Below, piece after piece: positions 22,777 to 30,067 of a DNA stretch of 64,000 nucleotides. The notes beneath the pieces are model-generated. The model had not been told where the DNA came from. It saw only the letters and a program-made list of their open reading frames with translations, and made no database searches. Both the position numbers and the translations under genes were made by a program. Position 1 is the stretch's first letter; each line of letters opens with the position of its first letter. The stretch comes from Palsa-504 sp963705835 (GTDB taxonomy: Bacteria; Actinomycetota; Actinomycetes; Streptosporangiales; Streptosporangiaceae), in NCBI GenBank assembly GCA_963705835.1, contig CAVPLC010000083.1, positions 1 to 64,000 on the forward strand. Reading direction: 5' to 3'.

Positions 22777-22998
22777 ATGCCCAAGAAAGACGGCGCCATC
22801 GAGATTGAAGGCACGGTTGTCGAGTCACTCCCGAATGCCTTCTTCCGGGTGGAGCTGGACAACGGGCACAAGGTTCTCGCTCATATCAGCGGGAAAATGC
22901 GGATGCACTACATCCGCATCCTGCCCGACGACCGGGTTGTCGTGGAGCTCAGCCCCTACGACCTCAGCCGCGGGCGGATCGTGTACCGGTACAAGTAA
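22777..22998 (+). CDS. infA: translation initiation factor IF-1
   Basis: The 73-residue OB-fold protein starts MPKKDGAIEIEGTVVESLPNAFF at ATG 22777. GGAGG is only two bases upstream, tighter than usual, but family conservation leaves no doubt about the start. The HISGKMRMHYIRILPDDRVVVELSPYDLSRGRIVYRYK end is the universal IF-1 sequence. IF-1 occupies the ribosomal A site during initiation. It begins the infA-rpmJ-rpsM-rpsK-rpsD-rpoA-rplQ group. Confidence 0.97.
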   Translation: MPKKDGAIEIEGTVVESLPNAFFRVELDNGHKVLAHISGKMRMHYIRILPDDRVVVELSPYDLSRGRIVYRYK

Positions 22999-23052
22999 CC
23001 GCCCTGAACAACCCAGAGCACTAGACGAATCAGACTACGTGGAGACAGCACC

Positions 23053-23166
23053 GTGAAGGTCAAGCCGAGCGTCAAGAAGATCTGCAGCAAGTGCCGGATC
23101 ATCCGCCGGCACGGCCGCGTCATGGTCATCTGCACCGACCCGAGGCACAAGCAGCGCCAGGGCTGA
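23053..23166 (+). CDS. rpmJ: 50S ribosomal protein L36, zinc type
   Basis: The 37-residue product starts at GTG 23053 and reads MKVKPSVKKICSKCRIIRRH onward. The zinc ligands C11, C14, C27 and H32 are present, so this is the ordinary zinc-containing L36. GGAGACAGCACC lies just upstream. It is 54 bases after infA and 149 bases before rpsM; a hairpin-rich stretch follows. Confidence 0.96.
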   Translation: MKVKPSVKKICSKCRIIRRHGRVMVICTDPRHKQRQG

Positions 23167-23205
23167 CGTGCAGCGAAAGACGCACACCTAAAGACGCGCA
23201 CCGCA

Positions 23206-23289
23206 GGCCGCCAGTCATGGCGGCCAACCCCCGGACGGAGGCCGGGGCCATGTCCGGGCAGGGCATGGGGCGGCGCGAAGGACCTCCGT
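23206..23289 (+). promoter_or_regulatory. structured leader between rpmJ and rpsM
   Basis: GGCCGCCA (23206-23213), loop GTCA, TGGCGGCC (23218-23225) is a perfect 8-bp hairpin. Downstream, ACGGAGG (23235-23241) can pair with CCTCCGT (23283-23289), enclosing a GC-rich interior. The segment ends shortly before the rpsM ribosome-binding site. It may be an attenuator or a ribosomal-protein-binding site, which is inference from pairing only. Confidence 0.4.
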
Positions 23290-23315
23290 GAGACAAGAAG
23301 GAGCACTGCCCGCAC

Positions 23316-23696
23316 ATGGCCAGGCTTTCCGGAGTCGACCTGCCCCGCGATAAGCGGGTTGAGGTCGCGCTCACTTACATCTACGGCATCGGCCGCACCC
23401 GGGCCCTGCAGACGCTGCAGGCCACCGGGGTCAACGGAGATACCAGGGTCAGCAGCCTCACCGACGACGACCTGCTGAGGCTCCGCGACTGGATCGACGC
23501 GACCTACCAGGTCGAAGGTGACCTGCGCCGCGAGGTCCAGGCCGACATCAGGCGCAAGATCGAGATCGGCTCCTACCAGGGAATCCGCCACCGCCGCGGG
23601 CTCCCCGTGCACGGGCAGCGGACCCAGACCAACGCGCGTACCCGCAAGGGCAAGAAGAAGACGGTCGCCGGCAAGAAGAAGGCCGGCAAGAAGTAA
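23316..23696 (+). CDS. rpsM: 30S ribosomal protein S13
   Basis: This 126-residue protein begins MARLSGVDLPRDKRVEVALTYIYGIGRTRA and has the C-terminal HRRGLPVHGQRTQTNARTRKG tail that contacts tRNA, followed by a Lys-rich end. It forms subunit bridges from the 30S head. AAGAAGGAG lies about 12 bases upstream of the ATG. rpsK follows after 39 bases. Confidence 0.97.
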   Translation: MARLSGVDLPRDKRVEVALTYIYGIGRTRALQTLQATGVNGDTRVSSLTDDDLLRLRDWIDATYQVEGDLRREVQADIRRKIEIGSYQGIRHRRGLPVHGQRTQTNARTRKGKKKTVAGKKKAGKK

Positions 23697-23735
23697 TGAG
23701 TAGTCCATCCGGACCGATCACCTCGAAGGAAGCAG

Positions 23736-24143
23736 ATGCCGCCTAGGAGCCGTCAGCAGGCCGCCGCCAAGAAGGTGCGGCGCAAGGAGCGGAAGAACGT
23801 CGCTCACGGGCACGCCCACATCAGGAGCACGTTCAACAACACGATCATCTCGATCACCGACCCGACCGGCAACGTGATCTCGTGGGCCTCCGCGGGTCAG
23901 GTCGGGTTCAAGGGATCGCGTAAGTCGACCCCGTACGCCGCCCAGATGGCGGCGGAGGCCGCGGCACGCCGCGCCATGGAGCACGGCATGCGCAAGGTCG
24001 ACGTCTTCGTCAAGGGCCCGGGCTCGGGCCGGGAGACCGCCATCCGGTCGCTGCAGGCGACCGGGCTGGAGGTCGGCTCGATCCAGGACATGACCCCCGT
24101 TCCGCACAATGGCTGCCGGCCGCCCAAGCGGCGCCGGGTCTGA
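23736..24143 (+). CDS. rpsK: 30S ribosomal protein S11
   Basis: The 135-residue protein starts MPPRSRQQAAAKKVRRKERKNV and contains the S11 core GHAHIRSTFNNTIISITDPTGNVISWASAG and the conserved end DMTPVPHNGCRPPKRRRV. S11 lies on the platform and contacts mRNA near the E site. The start follows TCGAAGGAAGCAG. Confidence 0.97.
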   Translation: MPPRSRQQAAAKKVRRKERKNVAHGHAHIRSTFNNTIISITDPTGNVISWASAGQVGFKGSRKSTPYAAQMAAEAAARRAMEHGMRKVDVFVKGPGSGRETAIRSLQATGLEVGSIQDMTPVPHNGCRPPKRRRV

Positions 24144-24160
24144 CCAGGAGATAGCGACAG

Positions 24161-24787
24161 ATGGCTCGATACACAGGCCCGGACTGCAAGCTGTGCCGCC
24201 GGGAGAAGACCAAGCTCTTCCTGAAGGGCGCCAAGTGCGACTCGCCGAAGTGCCCGATCGAGATCCGGCCGTACCCGCCGGGTGAGCACGGCAGGAACCG
24301 GCCGAAGGAAGGCGACTACCTCCAGCAGATCAGGGAGAAGCAGAAGGCGCGCCGGATCTACGGCATCCTCGAGCGGCAGTTCCACGGCTACTACGAGGAG
24401 GCGGCCCGTAAGCACGGCCGCACCGGCGAGACCATGCTCCAGCTGCTCGAGCGCCGCCTGGACAACGTGGTGTTCCGGGCCGGCTTCGCCAAGAGCCGTG
24501 ACATGGCCCGCCAGCTGGTCCGCCACGGGCACTTCACGGTGAACGGCAAGAAGGTCGACATCCCGTCCTACCGGGTGAGCGAGAACGACATCGTCGAGGT
24601 GATCCCCAAGTTCCTCGAGATGACGCCGTTCGTCATCGCGCGGGCCGAGGCCGGCGAGCGCATCGTGCCGGCCTGGCTCGAGGTCGTTCCCGACAAGATG
24701 CGCATCCTCGTGCACGCGCTGCCGGTCCGGGCCCAGATCGACACCCAGGTCCAGGAACAGCTCATCGTCGAGTACTACTCGAAGTAA
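24161..24787 (+). CDS. rpsD: 30S ribosomal protein S4, zinc-binding type
   Basis: The 208-residue S4 initiates 30S assembly. N-terminal cysteines C9, C12, C26 and C31 bind zinc, in contrast to the zinc-free S4 of Streptomyces and many relatives. The S4 RNA-binding domain with MLQLLERRLDNVVFRAGFAKSRDMARQLVRHGHFTVNGKKVDIPS is complete. It starts 17 bases after rpsK with CAGGAGATAGCGAC upstream, and is followed by a GC-rich gap before rpoA. Confidence 0.97.
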   Translation: MARYTGPDCKLCRREKTKLFLKGAKCDSPKCPIEIRPYPPGEHGRNRPKEGDYLQQIREKQKARRIYGILERQFHGYYEEAARKHGRTGETMLQLLERRLDNVVFRAGFAKSRDMARQLVRHGHFTVNGKKVDIPSYRVSENDIVEVIPKFLEMTPFVIARAEAGERIVPAWLEVVPDKMRILVHALPVRAQIDTQVQEQLIVEYYSK

Positions 24788-24950
24788 TCCGACGGGCCTC
24801 GACGGCCCGCCGGGGTTGCCCCGGGCTGCCCCCGGCCCGCAGGGGTCCCGGGGGTGGGGCGCCCCCCAAGGTGGCGGGGTCACCGGCGGGGTCGCCCCCC
24901 GGGGAAAACACCGACGTCATATAGCGGGCGTCGCGGAAAGGAAAGTATCC
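24788..24950 (+). other. GC-rich gap with hairpin elements between rpsD and rpoA (copy C)
   Basis: The 163-base gap contains several stems: GGGCC-TCGA-CGGCCC, CCGGGG-TTG-CCCCGG, and a G-run/TCG/C-run near 24886-24900 of the type seen at 16216. No small gene is apparent. The rpoA ribosome-binding site GGAAAGGAAAG is at the right end. Confidence 0.5.
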
Positions 24951-25964
24951 ATGCTCATCGCTCAGCGCCCCTCGCTCGCCGAGGAGCAGGTAGACGAGTT
25001 CAGGTCCAGGTTCATCATCGAGCCGCTGGAGCCGGGTTTCGGCTACACCATCGGCAACTCGCTCCGGCGCACGCTGCTGTCCTCCATCCCCGGCGCCGCC
25101 ATCACCAGCATCAGGATCGAGGGCGTCCTGCACGAGTTCTCCACCGTGCCGGGCGTGAAGGAAGACGTGACGGACATCATCCTGAACCTGAAGGAACTGG
25201 TGGTGTCCTCCGAGCACGACGAGCCCGTGGTGATGTACCTGCGCAAGCAGGGCCCGGGCGAGGTGTCCGCGGCCGACATCGCGCCGCCGGCCGGCGTCGA
25301 GGTGCACAACCCGGAGCTGCACATCGCCACCCTGAACGCCAAGGGCAAGCTCGAGATGGAGCTGACCGTCGAGCGCGGCCGCGGCTACGTCTCGGCGACG
25401 CAGAACAAGCAGCCGGGCCAGGAGATCGGCCGGGTGCCGATCGACTCGATCTACTCACCGGTGCTCCGGGTGACCTACAAGGTGGAAGCCACCCGCGTCG
25501 AGCAGCGCACCGACTTCGACCGGCTCATCCTGGACGTGGAGACCAAGCCCAGCATGCGGCCGAGGGACGCCGTGGCCAGCGCGGGTAAGACCCTGGTCGA
25601 GCTGTTCGGGCTGGCCCGGGAGCTCAACGTGGATGCCGAGGGCATCGACATCGGCCCGTCGCCCACGGACGCCGCGCTCGCGGCCGACCTGGCCCTGCCG
25701 ATCGAGGACCTCAACCTCACCGTCCGGTCCTACAACTGCCTCAAGCGCGAGGGCATTCACACGGTCGGCGAGCTGGTCGGCCGCAGCGAACAGGATCTGC
25801 TCGACATCAGGAACTTCGGCGCCAAGTCGATCGAGGAAGTCAAGCAGAAGCTCATCGACATGGGCCTGTCGCTCAAGGACTCGCCCCCCGGATTCGACCC
25901 GAGCAGCGCGGTCGGCACCTACGGGGACGACGACGAGAGCTACGTCGAGACCGAGCAGTACTAA
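24951..25964 (+). CDS. rpoA: DNA-directed RNA polymerase alpha subunit
   Basis: The 337-residue product starts MLIAQRPSLAEEQVDEFRSRF at ATG 24951. The N-terminal dimerisation domain (EPLEPGFGYTIGNSLRRTLLSSIPG) occupies about residues 1-230. The C-terminal domain that binds UP elements and activators follows, with IEDLNLTVRSYNCLKREGI and KSIEEVKQKL. Length and sequence are ordinary for actinobacteria. A frame extends upstream to 24816, but that part is unlike alpha. Confidence 0.98.
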   Translation: MLIAQRPSLAEEQVDEFRSRFIIEPLEPGFGYTIGNSLRRTLLSSIPGAAITSIRIEGVLHEFSTVPGVKEDVTDIILNLKELVVSSEHDEPVVMYLRKQGPGEVSAADIAPPAGVEVHNPELHIATLNAKGKLEMELTVERGRGYVSATQNKQPGQEIGRVPIDSIYSPVLRVTYKVEATRVEQRTDFDRLILDVETKPSMRPRDAVASAGKTLVELFGLARELNVDAEGIDIGPSPTDAALAADLALPIEDLNLTVRSYNCLKREGIHTVGELVGRSEQDLLDIRNFGAKSIEEVKQKLIDMGLSLKDSPPGFDPSSAVGTYGDDDESYVETEQY

Positions 25965-25999
25965 CGGCGCCGTGGCGCCCGCCACGGATATCCCTGGGA

Positions 26000-26100
26000 G
26001 GGTCATTCAGAAACCGGTTAGCGAGTACGGGCCTTTTAGGCCCGTACGAGCGGCCGGTGCTAACTTACGGCGAGGACCGTCGCGGGAATCTGAATGACCC
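26000..26100 (+). ncRNA. nested structured element between rpoA and rplQ
   Basis: The outer stem is GGGTCATTCAGA (26000-26011) with TCTGAATGACCC (26089-26100), a perfect 12 bp. Inside, GTTAGC (26017-26022) pairs with GCTAAC (26059-26064). Within that, GTACGGGCCT (26025-26034), loop TTT, AGGCCCGTAC (26038-26047) forms a perfect 10-bp stem. A further small hairpin, GCGA-GGACCG-TCGC, occupies 26070-26083. The four helices are compatible with one multibranched fold ending 30 bases before rplQ. It could be a cis-acting rplQ leader, a processing site or a small RNA. I recognise no Rfam family. Confidence 0.6.
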
Positions 26101-26130
26101 GAGCTTTGAATATGGCAGAGAGAGGTCCGT

Positions 26131-26739
26131 ATGCCCACCCCCACCAAGGGGCACCGCCTGGGCGGCAGCCCGGCCCACGAGCGGCACATCCTGGCCAATC
26201 TGGCCACCGCGCTGTTCCAGCACGGCCGGATCGTCACCACCGAGGCCAAGGCCCGCAGGCTGCGGCCGGTAGCCGAACGGCTGATCACCTTCGCCAAGCG
26301 CGGCGACCTGCATGCCCGCCGTCACGTGCTGACCGTGGTCACCGACAAGGGCGTGGTGCACCAGCTGTTCACCGAGATCGCCCCGGAGTTCTCCGAACGC
26401 GACGGCGGCTACACCCGCATCACCAAGATCGGCCCGCGCAAGGGCGACAACGCGGCGATGGCGGTGATCGAGCTGGTCCGCGGCGAGCCCGTCGCGGCCA
26501 AGCCGCGCCGTCGCACCCGCCGGGCCGAGGCACCTGCGGCTGCGGCGACCGCCGCGGAGCCGGAGGCCGCTGCCGTGGCGACGGATGAGGCCCTCGAGGC
26601 CGACGACGACGTGACCGATGCCGCCGAGGACGACGAGGACGAGGCCGACGACGAGGATGCGGACGAAGCCGACGTCGTCGACGAAGCCGACGAGGACGAG
26701 GACGGCGACGAGACCGAGGACGCCGGCCGGGGCGCCTAG
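26131..26739 (+). CDS. rplQ: 50S ribosomal protein L17 with long acidic tail
   Basis: Residues 1-120 are a standard L17 (MPTPTKGHRLGGSPAHERHILANLATALF to MAVIELV). The last 70 or so residues are first Ala-rich and then almost entirely Asp/Glu. Actinobacterial L17 often has an acidic tail, but this one is long (202 residues total). L17 lies next to the tunnel exit. AGAGAGGTCCGT precedes the ATG, and a complex fold lies immediately upstream. Confidence 0.95.
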   Translation: MPTPTKGHRLGGSPAHERHILANLATALFQHGRIVTTEAKARRLRPVAERLITFAKRGDLHARRHVLTVVTDKGVVHQLFTEIAPEFSERDGGYTRITKIGPRKGDNAAMAVIELVRGEPVAAKPRRRTRRAEAPAAAATAAEPEAAAVATDEALEADDDVTDAAEDDEDEADDEDADEADVVDEADEDEDGDETEDAGRGA

Positions 26740-26755
26740 TCCGTGACCGGCTGAG

Positions 26756-27758
26756 GTGGACTCGGAGCACGAACCCGGGACCGTTCGGATAAGAATTGAT
26801 CTTTCTTACGACGGTTCAGGGTTTTCCGGGTGGGCCGCACAGCCCGGCAGGCGCACCGTCGAGGCGGATCCTGGCGGCCGCGCTCGGCCAGGTGCTGCGG
26901 CTGCCCGGCCCGCCGGGCCTGACCGTGGCCGGGCGCACCGACGCCGGGGTGCACGCGCGCGGGCAGGTCGTGCACGCGGACGTGCCCGCGGGCGCCTGGG
27001 CGCCCGTGGCCGGCCGGGAACGAGGCCCGGTAGCCAGGCTGGCCAGCGTGCTGCCGCCCGACGTCCGGGTGCACGGCGCGGACGTCGCGCCCGACGGGTT
27101 CGACGCCCGGTTCTCCGCGCTGTGGCGGCGCTACTCCTACCGCGTGTGCGACGACCCGGCCCGCGCGGATCCGCTGCGCAGGCACGAGACGCTGTGGTTC
27201 TTCCGGCGGCTGGACGTGGCCGCCATGAACGAGGCGGCGCGCCCGGTCCTGGGCGAGCACGATTTCGCCGCGTTCTGCCGCCGCAGGCCGGGGGCGACCA
27301 CCATCAGGACGCTGCGCCGCCTGGAATGCCAGCGCGACGGGGACGGCATCGCGGTCGCGACGGTGGTGGCGGACGCGTTCTGCCACAACATGGTGCGATC
27401 CCTGGTCGGCGCGCTGCTCGCCGTGGGCGAGGGCCGGCGCCCGCCGGGCTGGCCAGCCGCGGTCCTGGCCGCCGCGGTCCGCGATCCCGCGGTCCGGGTC
27501 ATGCCGCCGCACGGGCTGTGCCTGGAAGAGGTCGGCTACCCGCCCCCCGGTGACCTGGCCGCGCGAGCCGCCGACACCCGAAAGCCCGCGAGCTCCGCGC
27601 GGCGACGAGCTTACTTGGTTCCCACCATCCTGGTGCTGAGGTTGATGTTGGCGCTGCCGGTGACCAGGTTGGCCGCGAACTGCTCGAGAGCCTGCCGCTG
27701 GGCCGACGTCGACGGCGACTTCAGGCTGGTGAACTCGGCCCACATCAAGATCAGGTAG
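26756..27758 (+). CDS. truA: tRNA pseudouridine(38-40) synthase (reading frame broken)
   Basis: TruA modifies the anticodon stem-loop. The first frame starts at GTG 26756 and gives VRIRIDLSYDGSGFSGWAAQPGRRTVE. The second frame continues with ILAAALGQVLRLPGPPGLTVAGRTDAGVHARGQVVH, which contains the catalytic aspartate in GRTDAGVHA, and goes on to CHNMVRSLVGALLAVG. One extra base near 26863-26872 (GAGGCGGATCC) explains the switch. The second frame does not stop until 27758, about 70 residues past the usual end, overlapping a convergent gene by 148 bases. The real C-terminus may therefore also be disturbed. Confidence 0.8.
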
Positions 27759-28712
27759 TGGCCCTTGATCTCCGCCTGCACGACTCCGGTCCCGGTCCCC
27801 AGCTTGCTCGTGGGGCCCTTCTGCGAGCTGAGCGGCGCGAGGATCTGCTGCGGCCCGGTGGCGTGGCCGGCGGCCTCGGCCGCGCCGGACGTGCTCAGGT
27901 TGGCCACCCCGACCGTGCCCATCATCGTGCCGTCGCCCGATATGTAGCTGGCCCGCAGCAGCTGGGTGCAGTGACCCGACTGCAGCGCCGCCTGAAGCTG
28001 GGATCCGTACACCGCCAGCGTGCAGTCCTTGGTCACGCTGGCCGCGGTCCGCGTGTACGAGGCGCCGTTGAGCGTGAACCGCGGCGGGTAGAGCCCGGTG
28101 AGGGTCAACGGTGCGGGATCCTCGGCCCTGGTCCCGATGTGCTGCCAGGTACCGAGGGCCTTGTCGAAGCTCGGCGATCCCGGGGCGTTGGTCGGCAGCC
28201 GGAGCGTGGAGGGCACCGGCGCGTTCACGCGCGGCTCGTAGAAGTACTTGTACCCGACGAAGCCGCCGGCCGCGATGACCGCGACCGTGGCCAGGGCCAG
28301 CCACGCGGCCCGGCCCCGCGTCCTGGGCGCCGCGGTCTTGGATGCCACGGTCCTGGCGCCGTGGCGCCTGGTCACCGGCGTCATCTCGTCCTCGCGCCGC
28401 GTCCGGCGTGCCGCCATCGGGCTCGAACGCCTCCTGGGGCGGCTCAGGGGGACCCGGAGGAGCGGGGTTGACCGGAGGGAATCCGCGCACCGGCGTCCGG
28501 CCCAGGGCCGCCTGCGCGCCGCTGCCGGGACCCATCACCTGCTGCGGCCCGCTGCCCAGGAGCTGCTGCGCGCCGCTGCCCGGACTCATCGCGTGGCGTG
28601 GCGCCGTGCCCTGACCGGGATCCGGCTCGTACCCAGGATCGTCAGACGACCAGGACGCCTGGTGCCGGGCGCCGGTGGCCGAGCGGGTGCGCCTCGCGCC
28701 CTGATAATCCAT
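27611..28712 (-). CDS. membrane-anchored protein of unknown function (frame uncertain near N-terminus)
   Basis: The uninterrupted frame is 27611-28417 (268 residues). It has an N-terminal Arg-rich stretch, one transmembrane helix (RAAWLALATVAVIAAGGFVGY) and an extracytoplasmic domain of about 200 residues. An upstream frame starting at ATG 28712 encodes a Gln/Gly/Pro-rich cytoplasmic segment (MDYQGARRTRSATGARHQAS...) and has a leaderless-type -10 (TACCCT) six bases before it. The two frames switch at about 28381-28440, probably through a single-base indel. No family is recognised. It is convergent with truA. Confidence 0.6.
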
Positions 28713-28718
28713 ACGACG

Positions 28719-28724
28719 AGGGTA
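28719..28724 (-). promoter_or_regulatory. -10 of a probable leaderless transcript
   Basis: On the minus strand TACCCT lies six bases before ATG 28712. This spacing matches the other TAnnnT-start pairs in the window and supports 28712 as the true start. Confidence 0.4.
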
Positions 28725-28753
28725 GCGTCCAGGTCAGTGCCGGGGACGTCGCT

Positions 28754-28783
28754 TTGGCATCACCGGCTGAGTCGGAGTATGCT
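28754..28783 (+). promoter_or_regulatory. rplM: promoter of rplM-rpsI
   Basis: TTGGCA (28754-28759), an 18-bp spacer and TATGCT (28778-28783) give the best sigma-70 promoter in the window. It would leave a leader of about 190 bases before rplM, which contains the tandem repeat at 28886-28919. Confidence 0.6.
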
Positions 28784-28885
28784 GCATTGGCGTCATGCGC
28801 TATGGGCATGCACGCTGCGTTCCGCCCGGCACGCGCGCTCTGCTGTTAAAGAATGGCGCGGCGCGGCGCACTGGCAATGTACCCG

Positions 28886-28919
28886 GCTAGCAGTGCACCC
28901 CAGCTAGCAGTGCACCCCA
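28886..28919 (+). repeat. perfect 17-bp tandem repeat in the rplM leader
   Basis: GCTAGCAGTGCACCCCA occurs at 28886-28902 and again at 28903-28919. Each copy includes the palindromes GCTAGC and GTGCAC. It lies 64 bases before the rplM start. Confidence 0.85.
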
Positions 28920-28982
28920 GCGGCCACGACCAGCAGGCGCGGGCCGCAGACGACCACGATACATACGCAAAGGCTCAGGACT

Positions 28983-29426
28983 GTGCGCACTTTCAGCCCG
29001 AAGGACAGTGACATCACGCGTCGCTGGCATGTCATCGACGCGTCCGACGTGGTGCTCGGCCGCCTGGCCAGCCAGGTGGCGGTGCTGCTGCGCGGCAAGC
29101 ACAAGCCGGTCTTCGCGCCGCACGTGGACACCGGCGATTTCGTCATCGTGGTCAACGCGGCGAAGGTCGCGCTGTCCGGCAGCAAGCTGGAGCAGAAGCA
29201 CGCCTACCGGCACTCCGGCTACCCGGGCGGCCTGCGCGCGGTTTCCTACGCGAGCCTGATGGCCAGCAACCCCGAGCGCGCGGTGGAGAAGGCGGTCAGG
29301 GGGATGCTGCCGAAGAACACGCTCGGCCGTAAGACGCTGCGCAAGCTCAAGGTGTACGCGGGCCCGGATCACCCGCACCAGGCCCAGCAGCCCCAGCCTT
29401 TCCAGATCACGCAGATCGAGCAGTAG
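28983..29426 (+). CDS. rplM: 50S ribosomal protein L13
   Basis: The 147-residue protein starts at GTG 28983 (MRTFSPKDSDITRRWHVIDASDVVLGRLAS). The KHKPVFAPHVDTGDFVIVVNAAKVALSG and MLPKNTLGRKTLRKLKVYAGPDHPHQAQQP segments are diagnostic. L13 is an early 50S assembly protein. It forms a two-gene operon with rpsI, 36 bases downstream. Confidence 0.97.
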   Translation: MRTFSPKDSDITRRWHVIDASDVVLGRLASQVAVLLRGKHKPVFAPHVDTGDFVIVVNAAKVALSGSKLEQKHAYRHSGYPGGLRAVSYASLMASNPERAVEKAVRGMLPKNTLGRKTLRKLKVYAGPDHPHQAQQPQPFQITQIEQ

Positions 29427-29462
29427 TAAAAGACAGCAGACAGGAAGCACGAGGAACTGACC

Positions 29463-30017
29463 GTGGCTGAGCCCACAGGCGCGACCAACACCGGCGTCGA
29501 GGACGACGCGGACTACGCGGAGTACGCCGACGACGAGTACGGCGCGGACGGCGCGGACGCGCCGTCGGAGTACACGACAGAGACCGCCCAGGACGCCCCG
29601 GGGCGGGCCGTCGTACGGCGCCCGGTCGTGACCGGTCACGCGTCGGGCACGGGCCGCCGCAAGGAGGCCATCGCCAGGGTCCGCATCCTCCCCGGTTCGG
29701 GTCAGTGGCAGATCAACGGCCGGTCGCTCGACGTGTACTTCCCCAACAAGGTGCACCAGCAGCTCGTCAACGAGCCGTTCGTGACCCTGGGCGCGGAGAA
29801 CAAGTTCGACGTGGTGGCCCGGATCACCGGCGGCGGCGTCACCGGGCAGGCGGGCGCGCTGCGCCTCGGCGTGACTCGCGCGCTGACCCTGGTGGACCCG
29901 GAGAACCGCCCGGCGCTGAAGAAGGCCGGGTTCCTCACCAGGGACGCCCGGGTCAAGGAGCGCAAGAAGTACGGCCTGAAGAAGGCCCGGAAGGCGCCTC
30001 AGTACTCCAAGCGGTAA
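29463..30017 (+). CDS. rpsI: 30S ribosomal protein S9 with acidic N-terminal extension
   Basis: The product has 184 residues from GTG 29463, preceded by AGGAAGCACGAGGAACTGACC. Residues 1-50 are an Asp/Glu/Tyr/Ala-rich extension; the S9 core begins at about residue 60 (SGTGRRKEAIARVRILPGSG). The core ends with the tRNA-contacting tail KARKAPQYSKR. Acidic N-terminal extensions on S9 are common in actinobacteria. glmM begins 50 bases later. Confidence 0.96.
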   Translation: MAEPTGATNTGVEDDADYAEYADDEYGADGADAPSEYTTETAQDAPGRAVVRRPVVTGHASGTGRRKEAIARVRILPGSGQWQINGRSLDVYFPNKVHQQLVNEPFVTLGAENKFDVVARITGGGVTGQAGALRLGVTRALTLVDPENRPALKKAGFLTRDARVKERKKYGLKKARKAPQYSKR

Positions 30018-30067
30018 CGCTGCCGCACGCCAGCGCACACCAGGACGGCAACGAGCGCGGGAGCGAC

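Noticed and set aside
26000..26100. tRNA or tmRNA-like gene in the rpoA-rplQ gap
   Set aside because: The 12-bp closing stem is too long for an acceptor stem and there is no T-loop consensus or anticodon arm.
26736..28712. A 658-residue minus-strand protein running opposite truA
   Set aside because: Only its first 100 residues look like protein; the rest is antisense to truA and to the better frame 27611-28417.
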